Shown: positions 1-7,449, numbered from the stretch's first letter. The stretch is DNA of 13,737 bases from JANRKG01 sp033763635 (GCA_033763635.1 JANRKG010000126.1:1-13737), one strand, 5' to 3'. Notes: generated by a model not told the origin, from the letters alone. Translations and numbers: made by a program.

Positions 1-6
1 GCATAA

Positions 7-101
7 ATACAGTTACACAAACACAGTTACACAAACGCAGTTACACAAACGCAGTTGTACAACTGTGTTTGTACAAATACAGTTGTACGAATACAGTACA
101 A
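7..101. repeat. 14-bp-period tandem repeat (about 6-7 degenerate units)
   Basis: Units of the form AYRC-AGTTACACAA follow each other at 7-20, 21-34 and 35-48. Unit 49-62 and unit 77-90 carry the variant AGTTGTACAA or AGTTGTACGA, unit 63-76 is degenerate, and 91-101 is a shortened copy. The period is two heptamers, so the array resembles the short tandemly repeated sequences (STRRs) known from cyanobacterial intergenic DNA. The word ATAAATACA that leads into the first unit recurs at 123-131 and 200-208. No coding capacity is seen. The array may continue left of the window. Confidence 0.75.
45..72. repeat. 28-bp near-perfect inverted repeat
   Basis: The centre CAGTTGTACAACTG (52-65) is a perfect 14-bp palindrome. 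Its arms extend to 45 and 72 (ACAAAC against GTTTGT) with only the G51/T66 pair off. It arises where the tandem repeat array switches orientation. It could form a cruciform, an RNA hairpin or a dimeric-protein site; nothing in the sequence decides between these. Confidence 0.7.
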
Positions 102-126
102 ATATACAACAAAACATTGGCTATAA

Positions 127-154
127 ATACAGATGTATAGAAATACATCTGTAT
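127..154. repeat. Perfect 12-bp stem-loop with AGAA loop
   Basis: ATACAGATGTAT (127-138) and its exact reverse complement ATACATCTGTAT (143-154) flank the 4-base loop AGAA. The arm sequence is related to the upstream tandem units (ATACAGTTGTAC), so this looks like a member of the same repeat family. No T tract follows on either strand, which argues against an intrinsic terminator. Confidence 0.75.
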
Positions 155-464
155 ACCTCTGATACCTATACCGTTAAGGCTTATGCTGTATCCGTCTGCA
201 TAAATACAAATGTGTAGCGTTATAGAACAATTGTACTATTAAAAATTCTGTCTGTCTACCCCTTCAACCAATTTCCGGCGAGACTTTAAGGAGTTTTTCG
301 GAAAATTCAATAATTTTGATCCGAAAGATAGAACTTCGGGATTTGCAAATTGATAAAGTGCCAGTCACAGGGCTGAACGAAGCCAAGTTTTCAACTGTTT
401 TTGGGTTGAGCAAGGTCAAACCCGAGCTACAAAGAGGTTATTTTGCTGTATGTCCCTTACGGAG
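155..464. other. Non-coding stretch downstream of argF
   Basis: No open frame of credible length, RNA gene or clear promoter is seen here. A hairpin with arms GGGTTGA (403-409) and TCAAACCC (416-423, one bulged A) lies about 40 bases beyond the argF stop. It could help to end argF transcription but lacks a T run in that direction. Confidence 0.45.
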
Positions 465-1385
465 TTAAGCAATTCCTAACAGACTCGCCAAAAGTGCTTT
501 TTGAGCATGGAGGCGATTCTCAGCTTCATCCCATACCCGGGAGTGTGACCCTTCGATAACCTCATTCGTAATTTCCTCGCCTCTGTGAGCAGGTAAACAA
601 TGCAGCACAATTGCCTTAGAGTCGGCATGGCTCAGTAACACATCATTAACTTGATAGGGTTGAAAAATAGGAATACGGGATGCTGCCAGGTCTTCCTGCC
701 CCATACTGGCCCAAACATCGGTGTAAACGGCATGGGCACCCTTGATGGCAGCGATCGGGTCTTCTGTGACGGTCACTTCGATCTTGTCTCCCCCCAGGGC
801 TTTCGCCTGCTCCACAATTTCTGGAAGGGGGCGATAGTCAGGGGGCGTTGCGACTCGCACGTTCATGCCTACCAAGGCACATCCCAATAGCAGCGAGTGG
901 GCGACGTTGTTGCCATCTCCCAGATAAGTCAGCGTTAATCCCGCGAGAGACCCAAAGTTTTCTTGAATGGTAAGAAGATCTGCCAAAACCTGACAGGGAT
1001 GTTCCAGATCACTCAGGGCATTAATCACGGGAATGCGGGCATACTGGGCAAACCGTTCCAAATCCCGTTGTTCAAAGGTACGAATGGCCATGATATCTAC
1101 ATAGCGATCGAGCACACGAGCGGTATCTTCCAGGGGTTCCCCACGCCCCACCTGGGTGACATTGGGGTTCAGGTCAATCACCTTCCCTCCCAACTGATAC
1201 ATCGCGACAGAGAAGCTGACTCTGGTGCGAGTCGAAGCTTTGTAAAACAGAAGTCCCAAAACTTTACTGCACTGGGGCTGTACTTTGCCTGCTTTCATCT
1301 GAGCCGCCAGATCTAGGAGGTTCCGCACCTCTTCAGCCGTCAAATCTGCCAAACTCAAAACATCCCGCCCGTACAATGCTCCCAT
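465..1385 (-). CDS. argF: Ornithine carbamoyltransferase (anabolic)
   Basis: This cytoplasmic enzyme joins carbamoyl phosphate to L-ornithine to give citrulline, the step before argininosuccinate in arginine synthesis. The 306 residues match the usual length of bacterial OTCases. The carbamoyl-phosphate loop STRTR is at 51-55, HPCQ at 129-132, the ornithine-binding D223-x3-SMG at 223-229 and the HCLPAHRG segment with the catalytic Cys at 262-269. The SMG motif separates it from aspartate carbamoyltransferase. The ATG start is supported by a Shine-Dalgarno GGGGAG at 1391-1396, five bases upstream. It is the last gene of the minus-strand group and follows dus by 52 bases, so co-transcription is possible but not proven. 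No arginine-repressor site is evident. Confidence 0.96.
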   Translation of the reverse strand: MGALYGRDVLSLADLTAEEVRNLLDLAAQMKAGKVQPQCSKVLGLLFYKASTRTRVSFSVAMYQLGGKVIDLNPNVTQVGRGEPLEDTARVLDRYVDIMAIRTFEQRDLERFAQYARIPVINALSDLEHPCQVLADLLTIQENFGSLAGLTLTYLGDGNNVAHSLLLGCALVGMNVRVATPPDYRPLPEIVEQAKALGGDKIEVTVTEDPIAAIKGAHAVYTDVWASMGQEDLAASRIPIFQPYQVNDVLLSHADSKAIVLHCLPAHRGEEITNEVIEGSHSRVWDEAENRLHAQKALLASLLGIA

Positions 1386-1437
1386 GACAACTCCCCATCT
1401 CCGGAAGCCTTCATTTTATCTTGCTTGAGGGGATTCC

Positions 1438-2508
1438 TCAAATCATTGCCAGGGATTCCTCACACTCGGACTGGGCTTCCCAGTCCTCTGCAATAAAGTC
1501 CTGGTGCAGTCGATCAAGGGTACGATCGATCAACTCCAACCCCTGACTCACGTTCTCAATCAAGCAAAGTTTCCCCCGCAGATCCGCTGCCCCCGGAAAT
1601 CCTTTGGCATACCAGGTCATGTGCTTCCGGGCCTGTCGCACCCCCCGATCGCCCTTATATTCCCAGAGCGCTTGCAGATGATCCCGAGCGCATTGCAGCC
1701 GTTCGATCGCTGTTGGCTTGGGCCGCACTTCCCCTGTCTTCAAAAAGTGATCGATTTCCCCGACCAGGAAGGGATACCCCAGCGTTCCCCGTGAGCACAT
1801 TACGCCATCGGCCCCGGTCATCTCCAGGCACTTCACAGCCGCTTCGACCGAAAACATATCCCCATTCGCAATCACAGGAATGGAGAGAATTTCTTTCACT
1901 CGACCGATCCATTCCCATCGAGCAGGACCGTTGTAGCCCTGGGCACGGGTGCGACCATGCACCGTAATCATCTGTGCCCCAGCCTCTTCCATCCGTCGGG
2001 CAAACTCTAAAATGTTGATTTCCTTGTCACTCCACCCGATGCGAGTTTTGACAGTGACAGGAACGTTCACGGCATTGACCACCGATCGCACAATTTCCCC
2101 TGCTAATTCCGGTTGGCGGAGAAGGGAAGACCCCCCACCGTTTTTCGTGATTTTATTTACGGGACATCCCATATTGATGTCCACCGTATCAGCCCCCTCT
2201 GATACGGCTTTCTGAGCCGCCTCCGCCAGGAAATCGGGACGGCAATCGAATAGCTGGATGCTGATGGGCCGCTCATTTCGATCCACCTCCATGATCTTGG
2301 GCAGTTCCTTCACGTAATGTAGCCCCGTTGCATTCACCATCTCGGTGTACAGCATGGAGTCAGGGGCATACCGACGCACCAACCGCCGAAACACCAAATC
2401 CGTTACCCCAGATAGGGGCGATTGAAGTACCCGACTTTTGACTTCCAGGGAACCAATTTTTAGAGGGGTGGCAAGACGAGCTTGTAATTCAGGCGATAGC
2501 GTGACCAT
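1438..2508 (-). CDS. dusB: tRNA-dihydrouridine synthase (DusB-like)
   Basis: This FMN enzyme uses NADPH to reduce specific uridines of tRNA to dihydrouridine. The 356 residues form an N-terminal TIM barrel followed by a helical tRNA-binding domain. Visible motifs are QSPLSGVTD (29-37), DINMGCPVNK (110-119) with catalytic Cys115, VTVKTRIGW (151-159) with Lys154, HGRTRAQGYNGPA (184-196), IPVIANGD (210-217) and SRGTLGYPFL (239-248) near the FMN phosphate. The family is certain; assignment to DusB rather than another Dus class rests on motif style and length. The ATG at 2508 has no obvious Shine-Dalgarno. The gene lies 82 bases after the kinase gene and 52 before argF, all on one strand. Confidence 0.92.
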   Translation of the reverse strand: MVTLSPELQARLATPLKIGSLEVKSRVLQSPLSGVTDLVFRRLVRRYAPDSMLYTEMVNATGLHYVKELPKIMEVDRNERPISIQLFDCRPDFLAEAAQKAVSEGADTVDINMGCPVNKITKNGGGSSLLRQPELAGEIVRSVVNAVNVPVTVKTRIGWSDKEINILEFARRMEEAGAQMITVHGRTRAQGYNGPARWEWIGRVKEILSIPVIANGDMFSVEAAVKCLEMTGADGVMCSRGTLGYPFLVGEIDHFLKTGEVRPKPTAIERLQCARDHLQALWEYKGDRGVRQARKHMTWYAKGFPGAADLRGKLCLIENVSQGLELIDRTLDRLHQDFIAEDWEAQSECEESLAMI

Positions 2509-2590
2509 ATGGAAGCGATCGTAGGGACCAACTTTCTATTCTATCGCTGCTTGCAATGGATGAATGTGTCTACCTCCTCCATCCATCTCC

Positions 2591-3883
2591 CTACTTCCCA
2601 TCTAACCAATCCTGAATCTGCTGAGCCAGCCAGACACACTCATCTTCTGTCAACGATCCCCCTAACCAATAGGTTTGGCGATCGGCCCGCACCGAGACTT
2701 CATAGGCCGACCCCGATCGATTCAGAAATACCCCAGTAATGTGGGAAGTCCAGCCGCGTTGGTAGTTCAGAACAAAGAAAAGGATACGACGCTTGATTTC
2801 AAAAGAATCCTGACTGAAGTTGACTTCAATGCGTTCCAGGCTCAAGACGCTATAAACAGGCAAGAGCACTAAAACCGCCAGGACAACCACCCAGTTGAAC
2901 ATCAAAGACAGTAGACATCCCCGCGAACTGAACAACCCAAGCTTTTGAAAGCGTCGAACTAACCCACCCCCCGAAAACCGAATTTCCATGCGATCGGGCT
3001 TCTTCCAGATAAAAATTGAGTTAGATTCGGGTTCTACTTGCCGTCGCATTCGCAGCGAAGCGTTAGATGAAACCATTTTCGAATGGAGAGCATCCAGCGC
3101 TTGACGAGCATTACTGAACCGCTTTTCTACAGCCGATTCTGTCATTTTCTCCAGCCATTGCACCAATTGGGGATCAACACTGACCCGATCGCTAAACTGA
3201 ATCCGAGAATCGCGATGGGGCAGATCCGCTGGGGCAACGCCTGTCAGCAAGTGAATGAGGGTTGCGCCCATTGCATAGAGGTCTGAAGCCGCCACCGCCC
3301 GTCCCCAAAACTGTTCCAGGGGAGCATAGCCGCTCGTTCCAACGACAGTAAAGGTCACACCCGTAACCGCTGCCTGCGCTTGCACCGCCCCAAAGTCCAC
3401 CAAATAGATATGCCGATCTGGACCGAGAATCAGGTTGCTGGGTTTGATATCTCGGTGGAGAACCGGAGGACTGAGTTCGTGCAGATAGATGAGAATTTCC
3501 AGAATTTCCTGGGCGATCGTTCGGACTTGAATTTCTGAAAACCGCTGCCCCTGTTCCAGCAACTCCTGTAGAGAGTTTCCGGGAATATAGTCTTGCAGCA
3601 AGGCAAACCAGGGTAAACCACCGCCTGTCTCCGCTTCCAGGGAAAAGTAATCCCGGTAGCAGGGAATGCAGGGATGATCAAGATTTTGCAGCACACGCGC
3701 TTCCCGCTCGAACAGTTCCAATTCCTGCCACTGCATCTGAGGACTAAAGGCCAGTAATTTGATGATCAGGGGTTCCCCAGTAGTCAAATCCTGAGATAGC
3801 CAGGTTTGCCGCCCCGCTGCGGTTCGTCCCAACTGGCGTTGTAGTTGATAACGGCCTTGCAAGACTTGTTCGGGTTGCAGCAT
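2591..3883 (-). CDS. Membrane-anchored Ser/Thr protein kinase (Hanks type)
   Basis: The first ~265 residues form a eukaryotic-type kinase domain: Lys42 in IIKLL, Glu61 in the C helix, HRDIKPSN (143-150) with catalytic Asp145, DFG (163-165) and GYAPLEQF in place of the APE motif. All catalytic residues are present, but the Gly-rich loop (GRTAAGRQTW) is degenerate. A basic linker leads to one hydrophobic segment near 325-346 and a ~85-residue C-terminal module ending in LTEDECVWLAQQIQDWL, a pattern I recall from other cyanobacterial kinases; its role is unknown to me. Start choice: a GTG at 3892 extends the frame by three codons, but GGAGAG (3892-3897) would abut that GTG while sitting eight bases before the ATG at 3883, so I prefer ATG (430 residues). 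The substrate is unknown. Confidence 0.88.
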   Translation of the reverse strand: MLQPEQVLQGRYQLQRQLGRTAAGRQTWLSQDLTTGEPLIIKLLAFSPQMQWQELELFEREARVLQNLDHPCIPCYRDYFSLEAETGGGLPWFALLQDYIPGNSLQELLEQGQRFSEIQVRTIAQEILEILIYLHELSPPVLHRDIKPSNLILGPDRHIYLVDFGAVQAQAAVTGVTFTVVGTSGYAPLEQFWGRAVAASDLYAMGATLIHLLTGVAPADLPHRDSRIQFSDRVSVDPQLVQWLEKMTESAVEKRFSNARQALDALHSKMVSSNASLRMRRQVEPESNSIFIWKKPDRMEIRFSGGGLVRRFQKLGLFSSRGCLLSLMFNWVVVLAVLVLLPVYSVLSLERIEVNFSQDSFEIKRRILFFVLNYQRGWTSHITGVFLNRSGSAYEVSVRADRQTYWLGGSLTEDECVWLAQQIQDWLDGK

Positions 3884-4062
3884 CAGCGACACTCTCCGAT
3901 TGTGGTGCTTCGTGAGTTATTGGGCATCCCATCCATTCCCACTTCGGCAAACACCCCTTCCGGGATACGGTTCGCCGGAATCCCCCTTTGAAGGAAGCGA
4001 CGTAAAGTAAAGACATGGAAAGACGCAAGTGTTGTTCAAACCTACACTTCTAGCATCCTTGA

Positions 4063-4137
4063 TTTAGAATTTGCGATTCCTAAACTTGCTTCATTCTAAA
4101 AGCTCAAATTCTAAAGATTCAGATTTCTAATTTCTAA
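4063..4137. repeat. Cluster of TTCTAA repeats in the kinase/hsp20 divergent intergenic region
   Basis: TTCTAA occurs at 4094-4099, 4109-4114, 4125-4130 and 4132-4137, the first two within identical ATTCTAAA octamers. An inverted copy TTTAGAAT lies at 4063-4070 and a near copy TTCCTAAA at 4077-4084. Spacings of 15 and 16 bases are longer than one helical turn. The block sits 60-140 bases before the small heat-shock gene, where promoter and operator sequences are expected. It could be a regulator-binding array or simply a degenerate AT-rich repeat. No CIRCE element (TTAGCACTC-N9-GAGTGCTAA) is present. The rest of 3884-4200 holds only a weak TTCCGG/CCGGAA hairpin (3958-3980). Confidence 0.5.
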
Positions 4138-4172
4138 GGTCCAGGTCTTTTACCCTGACCGTTGTTTTGACC

Positions 4173-4195
4173 CACATTCCTTGTGTTTTGAGGTG
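4173..4195 (+). promoter_or_regulatory. Strong ribosome binding site of hsp20 with possible hairpin
   Basis: GAGGTG at 4190-4195 lies five bases before the ATG, a strong Shine-Dalgarno that fixes the start. CCTT at 4179-4182 can pair with GAGG (4190-4193), and CACA (4173-4176) can pair with TGTG (4182-4185). Short alternative stems over the RBS are a feature of heat-sensing leaders such as that of Synechocystis hsp17. Here the pairing is only four base pairs, so a thermometer is a guess. Confidence 0.4.
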
Positions 4196-4200
4196 AACTG

Positions 4201-4776
4201 ATGAGAACTCTCGTTCATTGGCCTGTACGAGACTTGACGATCGCGGGCCTTCCCCTGAATCAACGACTGCACACCCTTCATCCTGAGAATCTGGACAGAG
4301 CCTCTGAACAAGCAACGGCCTGGGTTCCAGCGATCGAAGTTCACCATACGGATACCCAGGTGGTGTTGAAAGTAGAAGTGCCGGGTGTGGCTGCGAAAGA
4401 TTTGGATGTGCAGGTGAGCCGTGAAGCCGTGACGATCGCCGGAGCATTACGACCCACCTGGGAAGGAACGGACAGACGGGTACGCTCAGAGTTTCGCTAT
4501 GGCAAGTTTCAGCGGGTCATTCCCTTGCGGATTCCCGTACAACTGGATGGAGTCGTAGCTGACCTGACGGATGGCGTTCTCACCCTGACTTTACTGAAGG
4601 TTGTGGCTCCCAAGGTAGTGAAGCTGTCTGTCCAAACTCCGTCCAAAGTCGCGACTGAATTTGATTCTAGTGTTTCTGTTGAACCACAACCTCCAATTGC
4701 CAACGTTTCTGCTCCCGTTGTGGATACAGACTTGACGGAGGATGTTTGGGCAACCGAACCAGCGATCGTTTCGTAA
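4201..4776 (+). CDS. Small heat-shock protein, Hsp20/alpha-crystallin family
   Basis: ATP-independent holdase that binds unfolding proteins and keeps them ready for refolding by DnaK and partners. The 191 residues comprise an N-terminal arm (1-40), an alpha-crystallin domain (about 41-133) and a long C-terminal tail. Family hallmarks are VEVPGVAAKDLDV (58-70), RRVRSEFRYGKFQRVIPL (92-109) and DGVLTLTL (124-131). After the domain, VVKLSV (139-144) stands where the I-x-I oligomerisation motif is usually found. The final ~45 residues are acidic, rich in P, V and T, and make the protein longer than the 140-160 residues typical of cyanobacterial HspA. The neighbour downstream on the same strand is dnaK, 291 bases away, a functionally sensible pairing. 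Confidence 0.92.
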   Translation: MRTLVHWPVRDLTIAGLPLNQRLHTLHPENLDRASEQATAWVPAIEVHHTDTQVVLKVEVPGVAAKDLDVQVSREAVTIAGALRPTWEGTDRRVRSEFRYGKFQRVIPLRIPVQLDGVVADLTDGVLTLTLLKVVAPKVVKLSVQTPSKVATEFDSSVSVEPQPPIANVSAPVVDTDLTEDVWATEPAIVS

Positions 4777-4796
4777 CCGTCCTTCTGCGGTTCGGT
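4753..4796 (+). terminator. Inverted repeat overlapping the end of hsp20
   Basis: ACCGAACC (4753-4760) is exactly complementary to GGTTCGGT (4789-4796), enclosing the hsp20 stop codon at 4774-4776. A competing hairpin AACCG/CGGTT (4775-4779 with 4788-4792) has a tighter 8-base loop. A further stem TACCCCT/AGGGGTA follows at 4800-4826. None has a T tract, so they may attenuate transcription or stabilise the mRNA end rather than act as an intrinsic terminator. Confidence 0.35.
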
Positions 4797-4826
4797 AAAT
4801 ACCCCTTCATGGATGGGGCAGGGGTA

Positions 4827-5067
4827 AGCAGTATAGAGATCAGGTTTCCTGTCAAAAGTGGGCTTGGGGTGCCATAGCGTGGTCAAGTGGACCGAGTACA
4901 GGAGATCGAGTGAGGTGTTTCTGACGGTTTGGATACCGCCATTCATGGAACCCAGTTCAGTTCTTACCCCCCGCCCCTACTGATCTGACAGAGCTTTTCT
5001 GAGAAAGCTTTTCTGGCAGAGCAACCCTAGTTATTTGTATTGAGATTGTGTAACGTCGGAGTACCCT
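4827..5067. other. hsp20-dnaK intergenic region with dnaK ribosome binding site
   Basis: No gene is seen in the stretch before dnaK. AGCTTTTCTG occurs twice in tandem fashion (4992-5001 and 5006-5015). GGAG at 5058-5061, six bases before the ATG at 5068, is the dnaK Shine-Dalgarno. A heat-shock promoter would be expected here, but I cannot pick a convincing -10/-35 pair and there is no CIRCE element. Confidence 0.45.
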
Positions 5068-6976
5068 ATGGCAAAAGTTGTTGGAATTGATTTGGGCACA
5101 ACGAACTCAGTTGTTGCTGTGATGGAAGGCGGTAAACCCACCGTCATCGCGAATGCAGAAGGCTTTCGGACTACGCCTTCGGTGGTTGCCTTTGCGAAGA
5201 ATGGCGATCGGTTAGTCGGGCAGATTGCAAAACGCCAGTCTGTGATGAACCCTGAAAATACCTTCTACTCCGTGAAGCGCTTCATCGGCCGCAAGTTTGA
5301 TGAAGTGACCCACGAAGCGACAGAAGTGTCCTACAAAGTCCTGAATGTGAATGGCAATGTAAAAATCAACTGCCCGACTGCCAATAAGCAGTTTGCTCCT
5401 GAGGAGATTTCTGCTCAGGTCTTGCGGAAGTTGATTGACGATGCCAGCAAGTACATCGGTGAGCAAGTTACCCAGGCGGTGATTACGGTTCCGGCCTACT
5501 TCAACGACTCCCAACGGCAAGCGACCAAAGATGCAGGTCGGATTGCTGGGGTAGAAGTGCTGCGGATCATCAACGAACCGACGGCTGCGGCCCTCGCTTA
5601 CGGTCTGGAAAACAAAGAAAATCAAACCATTCTGGTATTTGACCTTGGGGGGGGGAACCTTCGACGTGTCGATTCTGGAAGTGGATGATGGTTTCTTTGA
5701 AGTGAAGTCCACCAGTGGAGACACTCACCTCGGTGGAGACGACTTCGATAAGAAGATTGTGGACTTCCTGGCGGAAGAGTTCAGAAAGTCTGAAGGCATT
5801 GACCTGCGAAAGGACAAGCAAGCTCTCCAACGGCTGACAGAAGCAGCAGAAAAGGCCAAGATTGAGTTGTCCAGCGTGACCCAGGCAGAAATCAACCTGC
5901 CCTTCATCACCGCCACTCAGGAGGGGCCTAAGCACCTGGAAACCACCCTGACCCGTGCCAAGTTTGAGGAACTTTGCTCTGACTTGATCGATCGCTGCCG
6001 GATTCCTGTTGAGAATGCGATGCGCGATGCAGCGCTGACTAAGAACGACATTGATGAGGTAGTTTTGGTAGGTGGTTCTACCCGGATTCCCGCCGTCCAG
6101 GAGTTGGTGAAGCGCATCATGGGGAAAGACCCCAACCAAAGCGTAAACCCTGATGAAGTGGTGGCGGTGGGTGCTGCGATTCAAGCTGGGGTACTCGCGG
6201 GTGAAGTGAAGGACATTCTCCTGTTGGATGTCACTCCTCTGTCCCTGGGGGTTGAAACCCTGGGGGGGGTGATGACCAAGATCATTCCTCGCAACACCAC
6301 TGTTCCTACGAAGAAGTCGGAAGTCTTCTCCACCGCCGTTGATGGACAAACCAACGTTGAAATCCACGTTCTACAAGGGGAACGGGAAATGGCTTCTGAC
6401 AACAAGAGCCTTGGAACCTTCCGTCTGGATGGGATTCCCCCCGCTCCTCGTGGTGTTCCCCAAATTGAAGTGACCTTTGACATTGATGCCAACGGGATTC
6501 TCAATGTCCGGGCACGGGATAAGGGAACTGGCAAGGAACAATCCATCAGCATCACTGGAGCTTCTACCCTGCCTAAGGATGATGTGGAACGGATGGTTCG
6601 CGAAGCAGAAGCCAACGCGAACGCTGACCGGGAGCGTCGTGAAAGGGTTGATCTGAAGAACCAGGCTGAGTCCCTCGCTTACCAGGCTGAAAAGCAAATG
6701 GGTGAGTTAGGGGATAAAGTGCCCGCAGCAGACAAAACTAAGGTTGATGGTCTGATTACGGATCTCAAAGATGCCCTCAGCAAGGAAGACTACGATCGCA
6801 TCAAAACTCTGACAACCGAGTTACAACAAGCTCTGTACTCGATCGGCAGCAACATCTATCAACAAGCAGGTGGCGCAGCTCCTGGTGATGGGGGTGGCGC
6901 AGGTCCGGAACCGGGTGCCACCAAGACGGGTGGGGATGATGATGTGATTGACGCAGAGTTCTCAGAAACGAAGTAA
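5068..6976 (+). CDS. dnaK: Chaperone DnaK (Hsp70), frame broken by one extra G
   Basis: ATP-driven chaperone that binds hydrophobic peptides and works with DnaJ and GrpE, neither of which is in the window. Two frames share one protein: 5068 to about 5655 carries residues 1-196 (IDLGTTNS at 7-14), and the rest is read one frame over to 6976. Removing one G from the run at 5647-5655 restores DLGGGTFDVS and gives 635 residues, the usual length of cyanobacterial DnaK2. The second part has VVLVGGSTRIPAVQEL, the linker DVTPLSLG, the substrate-binding domain, the helical lid and the C-terminal DVIDAEFSETK. As written, translation stops at 5688 after 206 residues. No other damage is visible, so a sequencing or assembly error is more likely than a pseudogene. 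A strong terminator follows at 7012-7045. Confidence 0.93.
5647..5655 (+). other. Run of nine G causing the dnaK frameshift
   Basis: After GACCTT (5641-5646) there are nine G where eight would encode the invariant LGGGT of the Hsp70 phosphate-2 motif. The extra base puts the downstream 1.3 kb one position out of frame. A run of eight G later in the gene (about 6262-6269) is in frame. Confidence 0.9.
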
Positions 6977-7011
6977 GGGTTCCTCTGGGTAAGAGCAATT
7001 TCTAGAGTGGT

Positions 7012-7045
7012 AAGGGATGGGGTTAATTACCCTGTCCCTTTTTTT
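7012..7045 (+). terminator. Intrinsic terminator of dnaK
   Basis: AAGGGA (7012-7017) pairs with TCCCTT (7035-7040). After two wobble pairs (T7018-G7034, G7019-T7033), GGGT (7020-7023) pairs with ACCC (7029-7032) around a 5-base loop. The 12-bp stem leads straight into a T tract at 7039-7045. It lies 36 bases after the dnaK stop and faces the plus strand only; no T run follows on the minus strand. Confidence 0.92.
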
Positions 7046-7064
7046 GGGAAGCTGGAATCCCGAA

Positions 7065-7340
7065 CTATCCTGAATTCGCAGTGGATAGGGCAGTCACGAT
7101 CGCTGTAACTGCGGGGCTGAGGCTGGAAAGGACAACAACGGAAGCGGTCGCAATAATAATGGTTGTCGCCATTTTGACCATCCCACCCGTTCCTTTTTGA
7201 TAAGTATCAAACTTGTAATCTAAGCGTCCCAGATCATCTCGCAACTGGCTCACTTCGCCTCGCAACTGGTTTACGGCGTTTCCCAGTTGAATCAAAGCTT
7301 CTCGAATATCGTTATTGTCTGGATTAACTGGAATTTGCAT
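7065..7340 (-). CDS. Small coiled-coil/membrane protein of unknown function
   Basis: I do not recognise this family. The 91-residue product has a charged amphipathic N-terminal part (about residues 10-45) with heptad-like Leu/Ile/Val spacing and Q/R/D/E positions, suggesting a short coiled coil. A Gly hinge (KGTGG) and one long hydrophobic segment (about 54-88, rich in A/T/V/I) follow, probably a single transmembrane helix or hairpin. Start choice: a GTG at 7346 adds two codons, but AGAAGG (7347-7352) touches that GTG and lies six bases before the ATG at 7340, so ATG is preferred. The gene converges on dnaK and stands 109 bases downstream of the CYTH gene on the same strand. The layout recalls small membrane-tethered oligomeric proteins, but no function can be assigned. 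Confidence 0.65.
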   Translation of the reverse strand: MQIPVNPDNNDIREALIQLGNAVNQLRGEVSQLRDDLGRLDYKFDTYQKGTGGMVKMATTIIIATASVVVLSSLSPAVTAIVTALSTANSG

Positions 7341-7449
7341 GGTCACCCTTCTCTTAGAAAATCTTTTCTTAGAATACTGGGAATTTGTAGTGCAAATGTA
7401 CGAAGGAAGTCTGGATTTTCTTCATCAAAAGTCGCAAATTCAAATAAAG

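Noticed and set aside
7..101. CRISPR array
   Set aside because: Units of 14 bases follow without unique spacers, and no cas genes are present.
963..1316. 117-residue plus-strand frame antisense to argF
   Set aside because: Lies wholly within the conserved argF coding sequence and has no domain or ribosome binding site.
4509..4946. 145-residue minus-strand frame spanning the end of hsp20 and the intergenic region
   Set aside because: It overlaps a solid hsp20 gene in antisense, has low-complexity composition and no recognisable features.
3884..5067. CIRCE/HrcA operator for hsp20 or dnaK
   Set aside because: No TTAGCACTC-N9-GAGTGCTAA or close variant is found upstream of either gene.
5647..5655. 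Programmed ribosomal frameshift in dnaK
   Set aside because: The needed shift is +1 (or -2), no stimulatory structure or slow codon is evident, and dnaK is not known to use recoding; sequence error is simpler. Kept only as one option in the finding.
5570..6367. 265-residue open frame on the minus strand across dnaK
   Set aside because: It is antisense to highly conserved DnaK coding sequence, shows no recognisable domain and has no ribosome binding site; a shadow of GC-rich codon structure.
5639..6976. Separate downstream gene starting at a TTG at 5639
   Set aside because: The protein begins in the middle of the Hsp70 ATPase motif, has no Shine-Dalgarno, and joins seamlessly to the first part when one G is removed.
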